DNA of 64,000 nucleotides from Cellulomonas cellasea (GTDB lineage Bacteria > Actinomycetota > Actinomycetes > Actinomycetales > Cellulomonadaceae), in NCBI RefSeq assembly GCF_030372105.1, contig NZ_JAUDBQ010000004.1:1-64000 (forward strand). The letters run 5' to 3'. The notes beneath the pieces were generated by a model. That model ran no database searches and was not told the DNA's origin. It worked only from the letters and a program-made list of their open reading frames with translations. Made by a program: the position numbers and the translations under genes. Below are positions 1 to 9,604 of this stretch, piece after piece. Positions within the stretch are counted from its first letter, which is position 1; every line of letters begins with the position of its first letter.

Positions 1-2
1 GC

Positions 3-662
3 GACGCCTACGCCTGGGGCTGGCGCTCCTTCACCGCGAACCTCGGGCCGATCCTCGTCACGGTGATCGCCTTCCTGCTGGTGGGCGTCCTCGTGTCGAT
101 CCTGTGGAACGTGGCGGTCGCCGCCGCCGACCTCGGAGTCGACTGGAGCGACTACCGCGGGATCGGCGTGGTGGGCGGGGTGGGCGCGTATCTGAGCAGC
201 CTCCTGCTGACGCTCGTCGTGATGTTCGTGACCTACGTGCTGCAAGCGGCGATCGTGCGCGGAGCGCTCGCGATCAGCCGTGGGGAGCGGCTCGACATGG
301 GCACGATGTTCTCGTTCCCGAGCCTCGGGGACGTGCTGCTCGCGGCCCTGCTGGTGAGCGTGCTGACGTCCCTCGGGTCGCTGGTCTGCGGCATCGGGGC
401 GCTCGTGGTGTGGTTCTTCCTGCAGTTCACGTTGTACTTCGTGATCGACGTGCGCCAGAACGCCCTGGACGCGCTGCGCTCGAGTGCGCAGCTCATCACC
501 AAGAACGCCGCCACCATGGCGCTGTTCTCCCTCGCCGGGCTGCTGGTGGTGATCGTCGGCGCGCTGCTGTGCGGGGTGGGGCTGATCGTGGCCATCCCGT
601 TGGTGGTGCTCGCGCAGGCGTACCTGTACCGCCGGCTGCTGGGCCAGCCCGTCGCGGGCTGA
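3..662 (+). CDS. Integral membrane protein, 5'-truncated
   Basis: The reading frame is open from base 3 with no start codon, so only the C-terminal 219 residues are in the window. The protein is very hydrophobic, with about four to five membrane helices separated by short loops, and ends in a cluster of small and aliphatic residues followed by a short basic tail. The opening residues (AYAWGWRSF followed by a hydrophobic helix) resemble actinobacterial membrane proteins annotated as DUF975-like or glycerophosphodiester phosphodiesterase membrane-domain proteins. That family assignment is a resemblance only. No catalytic motif is visible. It converges on the DUF3097 gene with a 16-bp gap. Confidence 0.7.
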   Translation, partial: DAYAWGWRSFTANLGPILVTVIAFLLVGVLVSILWNVAVAAADLGVDWSDYRGIGVVGGVGAYLSSLLLTLVVMFVTYVLQAAIVRGALAISRGERLDMGTMFSFPSLGDVLLAALLVSVLTSLGSLVCGIGALVVWFFLQFTLYFVIDVRQNALDALRSSAQLITKNAATMALFSLAGLLVVIVGALLCGVGLIVAIPLVVLAQAYLYRRLLGQPVAG

Positions 663-678
663 GCCGGGCGCGGCGTCG

Positions 679-1542
679 TCAGGGGGCTGTCACGAAGTCG
701 ATGAGCTCCTCGACCCTGCCCAGCAGGGACGGCTCGAGGTCGGCGTAGGAGCGCACCGACCGCAGGATGCGCTGCCACCCGCGAGCGACGTCGGCCTGGT
801 CGTCCGCGGGCCAGCCCAGCTCGCGCAGGATGCCGAGCTTCCACTCGGTGCCGCGCTCGATCACCGGCCATGCGCGCAGCCCCACGCGCTCGGGTCGCAC
901 CGCCTGCCACACGTCGATGTACGGGTGGCCCAGCACCAGCACCGTGCCGGCGGGGACGGTGCGCAATGCCGCGTCGGCGATCCGCCGCTCCTTGGACCCG
1001 GGAACCAGGTGGTCGACGAGCACGCCCACCCGGCGGCCCGGCTCGGGCGCGAAGTCGGCCAGGGCGTCGGCGAGGTTGTCCACCCCGTCGAGCAGCTCCA
1101 CCACGACGCCCTCGAGGCGCAGGTCGTCGCCCCACACCTTCTCGACGAGCTCGGCGTCGTGCTTGCCCTCGACCCACAAGCGGCTGCCACGGGCCACCCG
1201 GGCCTGGGCGCCGTGCACCGCCACCGAGCCGGACGCCGTGCGCTTCGGCGGCGCGGGGGCGCTCGCGGCAACCGGCGGGGTCAGCTCCACCGGGGAGCCG
1301 TCGACCCAGAACCCCGGGCCGAGCGGGAAGGTGCGGGTACGGCCCTTGCGGTCCTCGAGGACGACGACGTGCTGGCCGCCGGACTTCTCGACGCGGACCA
1401 CGGCGCCCACCCAACCCGTGGTGACCTCCTCGACCACCAGCCCGAGCTCGGCCGCCTGCGGTGTCGAGGAGCGCGGCGCACGGTGGTGGGCCGGGCGCTG
1501 GGCGCTGGCGAGGACGTCCTGGCCGTAGCGGTCGTGAGTCAC
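679..1542 (-). CDS. DUF3097 family protein
   Basis: A 287-residue soluble protein matching the actinobacterial DUF3097 family: an N-terminal segment rich in His and Arg, a small beta-barrel-like part (WVGAVVRVEKSGGQHVVVLEDRKGR), then an alpha/beta part with LWVEGKHDAELVEKVWGDDLR and VGVLVDHLVPGSKE. The EGKHDAELVEKVWG and VLVDHL segments resemble a Toprim-like fold, in which acidic residues could bind a metal. That is inference; the family's role is not known to me. The GTG start is preceded by TAGGCT and six bases, so the mRNA may be leaderless. It diverges from the MFS gene across a 96-bp gap. Confidence 0.88.
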   Translation of the reverse strand: MTHDRYGQDVLASAQRPAHHRAPRSSTPQAAELGLVVEEVTTGWVGAVVRVEKSGGQHVVVLEDRKGRTRTFPLGPGFWVDGSPVELTPPVAASAPAPPKRTASGSVAVHGAQARVARGSRLWVEGKHDAELVEKVWGDDLRLEGVVVELLDGVDNLADALADFAPEPGRRVGVLVDHLVPGSKERRIADAALRTVPAGTVLVLGHPYIDVWQAVRPERVGLRAWPVIERGTEWKLGILRELGWPADDQADVARGWQRILRSVRSYADLEPSLLGRVEELIDFVTAP

Positions 1543-1638
1543 CCGGTGAGCCTAAGGGCGGGTCCGGCCCAGCCGGTGGAGGCTTCCAGGGGTGGCGCGC
1601 TGCGGGCGCGGCGGATGGCGTGGTGCACTGGGCGTGTG

Positions 1639-3096
1639 ATGTCGCCTGCCACCGGCGAGTTCGTGCCGGACCCCCGCCGTTGGCGGGCCCTGTTGGTGTG
1701 CCTGGCCATCGGCTTCATGACGATGCTCGACGTCTCGATCGTCAACGTGGCGCTGCCGTCCATCGACGCGGCGCTCGGCGCGAGCTCGAGCCAGTTGCAG
1801 CTCGTCGTGGCCGGCTACACGCTGGCGTTCGGGCTGGCGCTGGTCCCGGCGGGCCGGTGGGGCGACGCTCGCGGCAGGCGCCGGTTGATGATCGCCGGGC
1901 TGATCGGCTTCGCGCTGACGAGCCTGGGCGCGGGCCTGGCGCCGACGGGCGGCGCGCTGGCCGTCATGCGGCTGCTGCAAGGGCTCAGCGCCGGGGTGCT
2001 GAACCCGCAGATCACGGGTCTGATCCAGGAGCTCTTCCGGGGTCCCGAGCGGGCCCGCGCCTTCGGGGCCTTCGGCGCCACGATCGGGGTCTCCACGGCG
2101 ATCGGCCCGCTGCTCGGCGGCGTGATCATCCAGGTGGCCGGGACCGAGACCGGGTGGCGGTGGGTGTTCATCGTCAACGTGCCCGTCATGGCGGTGGTGC
2201 TGCCGCTGGCCCTGCGATGGCTGCCGCGCACGCGCCCGCACGGCGCCCCGCGCTCCGACCCCGTCGGGTTGGCGCTGATCGGCCTGACCACTGTCGCGCT
2301 GATGCTGCCCCTGGTGACGACCACGGGCCTGGGCGACGACCCGGCGCGCTGGTGGTGGTGGGCCGTGGCGGCGGTCGTGGGGGCCGCCGCTGTCGTCTGG
2401 GAGCGCCGCTACCAACGACGCACCGGCGCGGCGGTGCTGGACCCGGCGGTCCTCGGGCAGCCGTCGTTCCGCAACGGCGCGCTGCTGGGCTTCGCCTACT
2501 TCGCGGGCTTCACCGCGATCTTCCTGGTGATCACGCTGTACCTGCAGAGCATCCTCGGGTACTCCGCGCTGCAGGCGGGGCTCGTCGGGATGCCGTTCGC
2601 CATCGCCTCGGCGGTGTCGGCCGCGCTGTCCGGGCGGCTCGTGGTGCGGCATGGGCGGCGCCTGGTGGTGGTGGGGCTGGTGCTCGTCCTGCTGGGCCTG
2701 GCCGGCGCCGACCTGGCCTTCCGCACGCTCGACGCGTCCACCGTCGGCTGGGTGGTGGCCGCCACGCAGCTCGTGACCGGCGCCGGCAGCGGCCTCGTGA
2801 TCGCCCCCAACCAGACCCTGACGCTCGAGCGCGCCCCGGTGGGGTCGGCGGGCGTGGCGGCGAGCATGCTGCAGCTCGGGCAGCGTGTCGGCTCGGCGCT
2901 CGGCGTGGCCGTGAACGTCGCCGTGTTCTATGCCACGCTCGCCGCCGGCGGCTCCGGCGGCCTCGCGGTGGGGCGCGCGCTGCTGGTCACTTCCGCGTTG
3001 GTGACAGTCGCGCTGGTCGTCGCTGTGATCGACCTGCGCACGCGCTCGGCGAACACCCAGGGAGGGGGCGGTCCGCAGTCTCCCGCGACCGCGTAG
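1639..3096 (+). CDS. MFS transporter, DHA2 (EmrB/QacA) type
   Basis: A polytopic major-facilitator protein of 485 residues. The first helix carries the DHA2 signature [14 protein letters not shown], and the helix 2-3 loop carries motif A ([16 protein letters not shown]). Helices continue to the C-terminus, consistent with the 14-helix drug:proton antiporter family, which usually exports drugs or other amphiphiles. The substrate cannot be deduced. The start is uncertain: ATG at 1639 begins a short tail before helix 1, while GTG 1636 and ATG 1615 are in the same frame. Its TAG stop forms part of a possible TAGAAT -10 element for hrcA, so the two genes abut. Confidence 0.9.
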   Translation: MSPATGEFVPDPRRWRALLVCLAIGFMTMLDVSIVNVALPSIDAALGASSSQLQLVVAGYTLAFGLALVPAGRWGDARGRRRLMIAGLIGFALTSLGAGLAPTGGALAVMRLLQGLSAGVLNPQITGLIQELFRGPERARAFGAFGATIGVSTAIGPLLGGVIIQVAGTETGWRWVFIVNVPVMAVVLPLALRWLPRTRPHGAPRSDPVGLALIGLTTVALMLPLVTTTGLGDDPARWWWWAVAAVVGAAAVVWERRYQRRTGAAVLDPAVLGQPSFRNGALLGFAYFAGFTAIFLVITLYLQSILGYSALQAGLVGMPFAIASAVSAALSGRLVVRHGRRLVVVGLVLVLLGLAGADLAFRTLDASTVGWVVAATQLVTGAGSGLVIAPNQTLTLERAPVGSAGVAASMLQLGQRVGSALGVAVNVAVFYATLAAGGSGGLAVGRALLVTSALVTVALVVAVIDLRTRSANTQGGGGPQSPATA

Positions 3097-3098
3097 AA

Positions 3099-3125
3099 TT
3101 GGCACTCGTGCCCCAGGAGTGCTAC
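3099..3125 (+). promoter_or_regulatory. CIRCE operator (HrcA binding site)
   Basis: TTGGCACTC, nine bases, then GAGTGCTAC: a close match to the CIRCE consensus TTAGCACTC-N9-GAGTGCTAA, with eight of nine bases matching in each arm. It lies 29 bp before the hrcA start and directly after a TAGAAT hexamer (3094-3099) that could be the -10. HrcA bound here would cover the transcription start, giving the usual negative autoregulation of the heat-shock repressor. Confidence 0.92.
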
Positions 3126-3154
3126 CCACGGCTACTCAGGCGCCAGGAGGTGAG

Positions 3155-4177
3155 ATGAACGAGGACCGTCGCCTCGACGTGCTGCGCGCGATCGTCGAGG
3201 ACTACGTCGCCACCCGTGAGCCCGTCGGCTCCCGGGCGCTCGCAGACCGGCATGCGCTCGGCGTCTCGCCCGCGACCATCCGCAACGACATGGCGGTGCT
3301 GGAGGAGGGCGGGTACATCGCCCAGCCCCACACCTCGGCCGGCCGGGTGCCCACCGACAAGGGCTACCGCGTCTTCGTCGACCGCCTCTCCACCGTCAAG
3401 CCGCTCTCCGCCCCGGAGAAGCGCGCCATCCAGGGCTTCCTCGACGAGGCAGTCGACCTCGACGACGTCGTGGACCGCGCGGTGCGCCTGCTCGCGCAGC
3501 TCACCCAGCAGGTCGCCGTCGTGCAGTACCCGTCGCTGCGCCGCTCGTCGCTGCGGCACCTCGAGCTGGTCCCGGTGGGGGAGCGCCACCTGCTCGTCGT
3601 CATCATCACCGACAACGGGCGCGTCGAGCAGCGCACCCTCGAGCTCGAGGCGCCGGCTGACGAGGCAGTGGTCGCCCGGCTGCGGATCCGGTTGAACGTC
3701 GCCGCCGCCGGCCACCGGCTCGCGGACCTCGACGACGTGCTCTCCCAGCTCCCGGACGCGTTCGCGCCCGGCGACGAGAAGCTCGTGCGGGCCGTCGTCG
3801 GCGTCGTCGAGGAGACCCTCGCCGAGGACAGCGAGGAGCGCATCGTGCTGTCGGGCGCCGCGAACCTCGCGCGCGCCGGGGGCGCGGACTTCGCGCACAC
3901 CATCGGCCCCGTCCTCGAGGCGCTTGAGGAACAAGTGGTGCTGCTGCGGCTGTTGGGCGAGATGGCCGAGGACGCCGAGGCCGTCTCGGTGCGCATCGGC
4001 CGCGAGACCCAGCACGAGGGCCTGGTCGAGACGAGCTTCGTCACCACGGGCTACGGCGTCGACGGCACGTCAGTGGCGCGGATCGGATCGATCGGGCCAC
4101 TGCGCATGGACTATCCGGGGACGATGGCGTCGGTGCGCGCGGTCGCGCGCTACCTCTCACGCATCCTGGCCGGCTGA
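3155..4177 (+). CDS. hrcA: Heat-inducible transcription repressor HrcA
   Basis: A 340-residue repressor of class I heat-shock genes; it binds CIRCE as a dimer and depends on GroE for activity in characterised species. The N-terminal winged helix is clear ([25 protein letters not shown], then [36 protein letters not shown]), followed by the GAF-like dimerisation and insertion domains and the conserved C-terminal segment [17 protein letters not shown]. The ATG at 3155 is chosen because AGGAGG lies four bases upstream and family members start MxxxRRxxVL. It sits behind a CIRCE element and is followed after 43 bp by dnaJ, the usual actinobacterial pairing. Confidence 0.97.
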   Translation: MNEDRRLDVLRAIVEDYVATREPVGSRALADRHALGVSPATIRNDMAVLEEGGYIAQPHTSAGRVPTDKGYRVFVDRLSTVKPLSAPEKRAIQGFLDEAVDLDDVVDRAVRLLAQLTQQVAVVQYPSLRRSSLRHLELVPVGERHLLVVIITDNGRVEQRTLELEAPADEAVVARLRIRLNVAAAGHRLADLDDVLSQLPDAFAPGDEKLVRAVVGVVEETLAEDSEERIVLSGAANLARAGGADFAHTIGPVLEALEEQVVLLRLLGEMAEDAEAVSVRIGRETQHEGLVETSFVTTGYGVDGTSVARIGSIGPLRMDYPGTMASVRAVARYLSRILAG

Positions 4178-4220
4178 CCACCCGCCCCCACATCCTCCCG
4201 CCTCCCACAGAAAGCGATCA

Positions 4221-5345
4221 GTGAGCGACTACTACGAGATCCTCGGCGTGCCGCGTGACGCGAGCCCCGAGCAGATCAAGAAGGCCTACCGGCGGCTCGC
4301 GCGCGAGCACCACCCGGACGTCGCGGGCGAGGGCGCCGGGGAAGAGCGGTTCAAGGAGGTCTCGCGCGCCTACGAGGTGCTGTCGAACCCCGAGAAGCGC
4401 CGGATGTACGACCTGGGCGCCGACCCCGCGTCGCCGGGCGGTGGCATGGGCGGCGGCTTCGGCTTCCAAGACATCTTCGAGACGTTCTTCGGCGCCGCGG
4501 CCGGGCAGAGCGCGCAGCGGGGCCCGATCCCGCGCGCGCGTCGCGGCCAGGACGCGCTGGTGCGGCTCGAGATCGACCTGGCAGAGGCCACGTTCGGCTC
4601 GCACCGCGAGGTGCAGGTGGACACGGCGGTGCTGTGCCCCACCTGCTCGGGCAGCTGTTGCCGCCCGGGCACGTCGCCGCGCACCTGTGACGTCTGCGGT
4701 GGGCGCGGCAGCGTGCAGCGCGTCGCGCGCTCGTTCCTCGGCCAGGTCATGACGTCCCAGCCCTGCGCCGCGTGCCACGGCTTCGGCACCGTCATCCCGG
4801 AGCCCTGCCCGGAGTGCTCGGGCGAGGGCCGGGTGCGCTCGCGCCGGACGCTCGAGGTCGACATCCCCGCCGGTGTGGACACCGGCACCCGGATCAAGCT
4901 CACCGGCCAGGGCGAGGTCGGCCCCGCCGGCGGCCCCGCGGGCGACGTGTACCTGGAGATCCGGGAGCGCAAGCACGACACGTTCGTGCGGCGCGGCGAC
5001 GACCTGCACTGCACGCTCGAGGTGCCGATGACCGCCGCGGCCCTCGGCACGATGCTGACCCTCGACACCCTCGACGGCCCGCGCGAGGTGGACCTGCGCC
5101 CCGGCACCCAGCCCGCGCAGGTGGTCACGCTCAAGGGCCTGGGCGTCGGGCGCCTGCATGTGGGCGGCCGTGGCGACCTGCACGTGCACGTCGACGTGAA
5201 GGTGCCCACCGACCTGGACGACGAGCAGTCCGACCTGCTGCGCCAGCTGGCGGCGGCCCGCAACGAGGAGCGGCCGGACACCCGGCTCGCCTCCTCGCAT
5301 TCGGGGGTCTTCGCCAAGCTCCGCGAGAAGCTCGCCGGGCGCTGA
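4221..5345 (+). CDS. dnaJ: Molecular chaperone DnaJ (DnaJ2-type)
   Basis: A 374-residue Hsp40 co-chaperone that stimulates DnaK ATPase activity. The J domain fills residues 1-70 ([16 protein letters not shown] at the helix 2-3 loop), followed by a Gly/Phe-rich linker ([19 protein letters not shown]), the four-motif zinc region at about residues 139-210, and the C-terminal substrate-binding barrels. The first zinc motif reads C139-PTC142-SGSC146 where the family has CxxCxGxG, so the final Gly is replaced by Cys; the other three motifs are normal. dnaK and grpE are not nearby, and pairing with hrcA is typical of the second actinobacterial DnaJ. The GTG start lacks a strong ribosome-binding site. 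Confidence 0.96.
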   Translation: MSDYYEILGVPRDASPEQIKKAYRRLAREHHPDVAGEGAGEERFKEVSRAYEVLSNPEKRRMYDLGADPASPGGGMGGGFGFQDIFETFFGAAAGQSAQRGPIPRARRGQDALVRLEIDLAEATFGSHREVQVDTAVLCPTCSGSCCRPGTSPRTCDVCGGRGSVQRVARSFLGQVMTSQPCAACHGFGTVIPEPCPECSGEGRVRSRRTLEVDIPAGVDTGTRIKLTGQGEVGPAGGPAGDVYLEIRERKHDTFVRRGDDLHCTLEVPMTAAALGTMLTLDTLDGPREVDLRPGTQPAQVVTLKGLGVGRLHVGGRGDLHVHVDVKVPTDLDDEQSDLLRQLAAARNEERPDTRLASSHSGVFAKLREKLAGR

Positions 5346-5347
5346 GG

Positions 5348-6127
5348 GTGAGCGCACCGGTCTTCCTGGCCTCGCCGGGCTCGCTGGACGACGTCGCCCC
5401 CGGGGGCGTGTACGTGCTGGAGGGCGCCGAGGCGCGCCATGCGGGAGTGGTCCAGCGGCGGTCCGCCGGCGAGCGGGTCGACGTCGTCGACTGCGCCGGG
5501 GTGCGCCTGGAGTGCTCCGTCGCCGCCGTGGGCGGCGAGGGGGTGCGGCTGGACGTGCTCGACGTGGTGCGCGAGCCCGCCTCTGACGTGCGGCTGGTGC
5601 TGGTGCAGGCGCTTGCCAAGGGCGACCGCGACGAGATGGCGATCGAGGCCGCGACGGAGGTCGGGGTCGACGCCGTGCTGCCGTGGCAGGCCGAGCGCTC
5701 CGTGGTGGTGTGGCGCGGCGACCGCGCCGCCAAGAGCCGCGCCCGTTGGCTCGGCACGGTGCGCGCGGCGGCGAAGCAGTCCCGTCGCGCCAGAGTCCCG
5801 GACGTCGGCCTCGCGGTCGACGGGCGCGGCCTGGCCGCGCGCGTCGAGGAGGTCGTGGCCGCCGGGGGAGTCGCCCTGGTGCTGCACGAGGAGGCCAGCG
5901 CGCCGATCGCCGACGTGCGGCTGCCGCAGCCCGCGGCGCCGGATGCCCCCGCGCCCGAGGTGCTGGTGGTGGTCGGCCCCGAGGGCGGCATCTCCGCCCG
6001 CGAGCTCGAGGCGCTGCTCGCGGCGGGCGCCAGCGCTGTGCGGCTCGGCCCGCATGTGCTGCGCACCTCCACTGCGGGCCCGGTCGCGTTGGCCATGCTG
6101 GCGCAGCGGCTCGGTCGCTGGGGCTGA
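5348..6127 (+). CDS. rsmE: 16S rRNA (uracil-1498-N3)-methyltransferase RsmE
   Basis: A 259-residue SPOUT-family enzyme that methylates U1498 of 16S rRNA using S-adenosylmethionine. An N-terminal PUA-like domain (residues 1-75, with EGAEARHAGVVQRRSAGERV) precedes the knotted catalytic domain, which contains KGDRDEMAIEAATEVGVDAVLPW, the SAM-loop segment VVGPEGGISARELEAL and the terminal LGPHVLRTSTAGPVAL. The GTG start lies two bases after the dnaJ stop, so the pair is probably translationally coupled; hrcA-dnaJ-rsmE is a common actinobacterial order. It converges with the lipoprotein gene, with only 13 bp between stops. Confidence 0.96.
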   Translation: MSAPVFLASPGSLDDVAPGGVYVLEGAEARHAGVVQRRSAGERVDVVDCAGVRLECSVAAVGGEGVRLDVLDVVREPASDVRLVLVQALAKGDRDEMAIEAATEVGVDAVLPWQAERSVVVWRGDRAAKSRARWLGTVRAAAKQSRRARVPDVGLAVDGRGLAARVEEVVAAGGVALVLHEEASAPIADVRLPQPAAPDAPAPEVLVVVGPEGGISARELEALLAAGASAVRLGPHVLRTSTAGPVALAMLAQRLGRWG

Positions 6128-6140
6128 CCCCCGAGGCGGG

Positions 6141-6698
6141 CTACTGGACGGTGAACGTCACAGTCACCAGCCCGCGACGTTCCGCCGAGGCCTCGTCGTC
6201 CTGACCCGGCTCCCACACCGACAGGCGCAGCGTGCCCGACGGAAGGGTCTCGCGGATCTCGAACGGGCCGATCGCGCCGTTGGCCCCCGCAGTGGTGTAC
6301 CCCTGCGCCACCGGCTGCCCCGAGCCGACGTCGACGGCCTCCCACACCAGCGTCCCCTCGAAGGCGGTGCCCTCGCCGGTCACTGTGACCTGCGGGCCGG
6401 TGACTGTGGCCCCTGAGCGGGGCTCGAGGAGGGAGTTCTGGCCGTTCACCAGCACATCGTCGAGCACAGCCGTGGCTGTGGCGTCGGGGGCGGGCGGGGT
6501 GGGCTCGGGCGTTGGGGTCGTCGTCGCGCCGCCGCCGGCCGTCGGGCCGTCGGGCGAGGCGCTCGCGCTCGTGGCGGGAGACCCCAGATCCTGGTCGGCT
6601 GGCCGGGCGGCGCATGCCGCGGCGCTGAGCACCCCGCCGAGCGCGAGGGCGGCTGCGAGCGTGGTCCGGGTGACGGCTGCGAGATGTCCGGCGGGCAT
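6141..6698 (-). CDS. Lipoprotein with Gmad2 immunoglobulin-like domain
   Basis: A 185-residue exported protein. A signal peptide with a lipobox-like end (VLSAAAC) is followed by a Ser/Thr/Pro-rich linker and a C-terminal Gmad2 domain of about 90 residues (from LEPRSGATVTGPQVTV through FEGTLVWEAVD to FEIRETLPSGTLRLSVWEPG). Gmad2 domains are small Ig-like modules first described in sporulation and germination proteins, and they are common in actinobacterial cell-surface lipoproteins; a binding role is inferred. The ATG at 6698 is preferred to the upstream in-frame start at 6767 because GAGGAG precedes it and it begins the signal peptide directly. It diverges from the phoH-like gene. Confidence 0.85.
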   Translation of the reverse strand: MPAGHLAAVTRTTLAAALALGGVLSAAACAARPADQDLGSPATSASASPDGPTAGGGATTTPTPEPTPPAPDATATAVLDDVLVNGQNSLLEPRSGATVTGPQVTVTGEGTAFEGTLVWEAVDVGSGQPVAQGYTTAGANGAIGPFEIRETLPSGTLRLSVWEPGQDDEASAERRGLVTVTFTVQ

Positions 6699-6857
6699 CG
6701 AGGGCTCCTCGGGTCGGGTGTCGCGCCTAGTGTGCCGGGCGGGGCGACCCTGAGCGCGTGGGCGCACGTCGTGTCGCGCGCCGCTCGGTAGGATGGGGGG
6801 ATCAGCGTCACGTCAGGACGTCATCACCGAAGGAGCGCAGCGGCGCAAGCCGAGCAC

Positions 6858-7859
6858 ATGGCCGAGAGCACATCCGCACGACGCTCGACCACCGCGGCCG
6901 GGGCCCGGGTCGAGCACCGGATCACCATCCCGCCCGCTGTGTCGATGGTCGAGCTCCTCGGGCTCCGGGACGAGGTGCTGCGCGCCATCGAGCACGGCTT
7001 CACGACCGTGGACATCCACGTCCGCGGCAACGAGGTCTCGATGGCCGGGCCCGCCGGGGACGTCGCGCTCGTCGCGCGGCTGGTCGACGAGCTGGTCGAG
7101 ATGGCGCTCAGCGGCACGCCGCTCACCCCCGACGTCGTGACGCGCACCGTCGAGATGCTGACCGCCGGCGCGGTGGGCCGCCCGGCCGACATCCTGTCCT
7201 TCAACATCCTGTCCTCGCGCGGGCGCACCATCCGGCCCAAGACGGCGGGCCAGAAGGACTACGTCGACGCCATTGACAGGAACACCGTGACGTTCGGCAT
7301 CGGCCCCGCCGGCACCGGCAAGACGTACCTCGCGATGGCCAAGGCCGTGCAGGCGCTGCAGGCGCGCACCGTGACGCGGATCGTGCTGACCCGGCCCGCC
7401 GTCGAGGCGGGGGAGCGGCTCGGCTTCCTGCCGGGGACCCTGAACGACAAGATCGACCCGTACCTGCGCCCGCTGTACGACGCGCTGCACGACATGATCG
7501 ACCCCGAGTCGATCCCGCGGCTCATCGAGGCGGGCACCATCGAGGTCGCCCCGCTCGCGTACATGCGCGGGCGCACCCTCAACGACTCCTTCATCATCCT
7601 CGACGAGGCGCAGAACACCTCCACCGAGCAGATGAAGATGTTCCTCACCCGCCTGGGCTTCGGCTCCAAGGTGGTGGTCACGGGAGACGTGACCCAGGTC
7701 GACCTGCCCGCTGCGACGGCCTCCGGGCTGCGCACGGTCGAGTCGGTCCTCGCCGACGTGGACGACGTCGAGTTCTGCCGGTTGACGTCGTCGGACGTGG
7801 TGCGTCACCGGCTTGTCAGCGACATCATCGACGCGTACGCGCGCTGGGACAGGTCATGA
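6858..7859 (+). CDS. PhoH-like ATPase
   Basis: A 333-residue P-loop NTPase of the PhoH family, often linked to RNA metabolism with YbeY. An N-terminal KH-like region (residues 15-110, [18 protein letters not shown]) is followed by the ATPase domain with Walker [10 protein letters not shown] near residue 150 and Walker [10 protein letters not shown] near residue 247; [15 protein letters not shown] is also typical. A TAGGAT hexamer at 6789-6794 could be the -10 element, with GGAG about 20 bases before the ATG. It overlaps ybeY by four bases, opening the phoH-ybeY-corC-era run that is conserved in actinobacteria. Confidence 0.95.
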   Translation: MAESTSARRSTTAAGARVEHRITIPPAVSMVELLGLRDEVLRAIEHGFTTVDIHVRGNEVSMAGPAGDVALVARLVDELVEMALSGTPLTPDVVTRTVEMLTAGAVGRPADILSFNILSSRGRTIRPKTAGQKDYVDAIDRNTVTFGIGPAGTGKTYLAMAKAVQALQARTVTRIVLTRPAVEAGERLGFLPGTLNDKIDPYLRPLYDALHDMIDPESIPRLIEAGTIEVAPLAYMRGRTLNDSFIILDEAQNTSTEQMKMFLTRLGFGSKVVVTGDVTQVDLPAATASGLRTVESVLADVDDVEFCRLTSSDVVRHRLVSDIIDAYARWDRS

Positions 7860-8308
7860 GCATCGAGGTCAACAACGAGTCCGGCGCCGAGGTCGACGAG
7901 GCGGAGTTCGCCGCGCTCGCCCGCTACGTGCTGGATGCCATGCACGTCCACCCGCAGACGGACCTGTCCATCCTGCTCGTCGGCACGGACGTCATGTCCG
8001 AGCTGCACGTGCAGTGGATGGACGAGCCCGGCCCCACCGACGTGCTCTCCTTCCCGATGGACGAGCTGCGCCCCGGGCGCGAGGGCGAGCAGACGCCCGC
8101 CGGGCTGCTCGGCGACGTGGTGCTGTGCCCCGAGGTGGCCGCCGAGCAGGCGCGCGTCGCCGGGCACTCCACCGCCGAGGAGCTGCTGCTGCTGACCACG
8201 CACGGGATCCTGCACCTGCTGGGCTACGACCACGCCGAGCCCGAGGAGGAGAAGGAGATGTTCGCGCTGCAACGCCAGCTCCTCCTGACGTTCCTGGCCG
8301 GTCGATGA
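7856..8308 (+). CDS. ybeY: rRNA maturation RNase YbeY
   Basis: A 150-residue metal-dependent endoribonuclease involved in 16S rRNA 3'-end processing and ribosome quality control. The zinc site [11 protein letters not shown] (about residues 116-126) fits the family pattern HxxxHxxxxxH, and the segments [11 protein letters not shown] and [12 protein letters not shown] are also typical. The ATG overlaps the phoH stop (ATGA), and its own stop overlaps the next start in the same way, so translation is probably coupled along the run. Confidence 0.97.
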   Translation: MSIEVNNESGAEVDEAEFAALARYVLDAMHVHPQTDLSILLVGTDVMSELHVQWMDEPGPTDVLSFPMDELRPGREGEQTPAGLLGDVVLCPEVAAEQARVAGHSTAEELLLLTTHGILHLLGYDHAEPEEEKEMFALQRQLLLTFLAGR

Positions 8309-9588
8309 CGCAGCCGCCCATCGGGCTGCTGGTCACCCTCGCCCTCGTCGGGATCGTGCTGGCGGCCGCGCTGAGCGCCAGCGAGGTGGCGGTGCTGCGC
8401 GTCACCCGTGCCGCCGTCGCGGAGCTCTACACCGCCCGCCACGCCGCGGCGGACCGGGTGCGCAAGCTCGTCGAGCACCCCGTGCGCGTCTCGTCGTCGG
8501 CGGCGTTCGTGCGACTGCTCGGCGAGATGACGGCCACCGTGTGCCTCACGCTGATCGTCGCGTCCACGGGCTGGCCCTGGTACGTGGTGCTGGTCGTCGC
8601 CGGGGTGCTGTGCGCGCTCGTGGCGTACCTGCTGGTGCGGGTGAGCCCGCGCACGCTGGGCCGCCAGCACCCCGTGACGGTGCTGGTGGCGTTCTCGCGG
8701 CTGCTGCTGGTGGTCTCCGCGCTGGTCGGCGGCTTCGCGCGGGCCGCCCCGTCGGGCCGGACCGTCGAGGCCGAGGACGAGCTGCGCGACATGGTGCAGC
8801 GGGTCAGCGAGTCGGAGGTCATCGAGGAGGACGAGCGCGACATGTTCCGCTCCGTGCTCGAGCTCGGCGACACCCTCACCCGCGAGGTGATGGTGCCACG
8901 CACCGACATGCTCACCACCGGAGCCGACACCACGCTGCGCAAGGCCCAGTCCCTGCTCTTGCGCTCCGGCTACTCCCGGGTGCCGGTGGTCGGCGACTCG
9001 GTGGACGACCTGCGGGGCGTGCTGTACCTCAAGGACGTCGTCCGGCGCCTCGCGGACGAGCCGCAGGCCGCCTCCGCCCCCGCCGCGTCGATCGCCCGCC
9101 CACCCGTGTTCGTCCCCGAGTCCAAGCCCGTCGACGAGCTGCTGCGCGAGATGCAGGCCGGCTCGTCGCACATCGCGATCGTCGTCGACGAGTACGGCGG
9201 CATCGCCGGGCTCGTGACCATCGAGGACGCGCTCGAGGAGATCGTCGGCGAGCTGACCGACGAGCACGACCGCTCCGGGCCGGTGGTCGAGGAGCTGGGC
9301 GACGGCGTGATCCGCGTCCCGGCCCGCCTCGGCAAGGACGAGCTGGGCGAGCTGTTCGGGCTGGAGGTCGAGGACGACGACGTCGACACCGCCGGCGGGC
9401 TGCTCGCCAAGGCGCTCGGCAAGGTCCCGCTGCCCGGCTCGGTCGGCGAGATCCACGGCCTGCACCTGGTCGCCGAGCAGGCCGGCGGGCGGCGCAAGCA
9501 GATCATGACGATCCTCGCCAGCCGCATCGCCCGAGACGACGAGCCCGACGAGGCCGACGACCATGACGACTTCCCCTCACGACGCTGA
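8305..9588 (+). CDS. Hemolysin/CorC-family protein with CNNM-like and CBS domains
   Basis: A 427-residue membrane protein. The N-terminal half holds a DUF21/CNNM-like membrane domain with about three to four helices, then a connector ([38 protein letters not shown]), a CBS pair at roughly residues 200-330 ([52 protein letters not shown]), and the C-terminal CorC/HlyC transporter-associated domain. Family members act in Mg2+/Co2+ efflux or in resistance to high Mg2+; the substrate here is inferred. It starts inside the ybeY stop. It ends just before era, leaving no room for an independent promoter. Confidence 0.93.
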   Translation: MTQPPIGLLVTLALVGIVLAAALSASEVAVLRVTRAAVAELYTARHAAADRVRKLVEHPVRVSSSAAFVRLLGEMTATVCLTLIVASTGWPWYVVLVVAGVLCALVAYLLVRVSPRTLGRQHPVTVLVAFSRLLLVVSALVGGFARAAPSGRTVEAEDELRDMVQRVSESEVIEEDERDMFRSVLELGDTLTREVMVPRTDMLTTGADTTLRKAQSLLLRSGYSRVPVVGDSVDDLRGVLYLKDVVRRLADEPQAASAPAASIARPPVFVPESKPVDELLREMQAGSSHIAIVVDEYGGIAGLVTIEDALEEIVGELTDEHDRSGPVVEELGDGVIRVPARLGKDELGELFGLEVEDDDVDTAGGLLAKALGKVPLPGSVGEIHGLHLVAEQAGGRRKQIMTILASRIARDDEPDEADDHDDFPSRR

Positions 9589-9604
9589 CACTGGAGCCAC
9601 CCGA

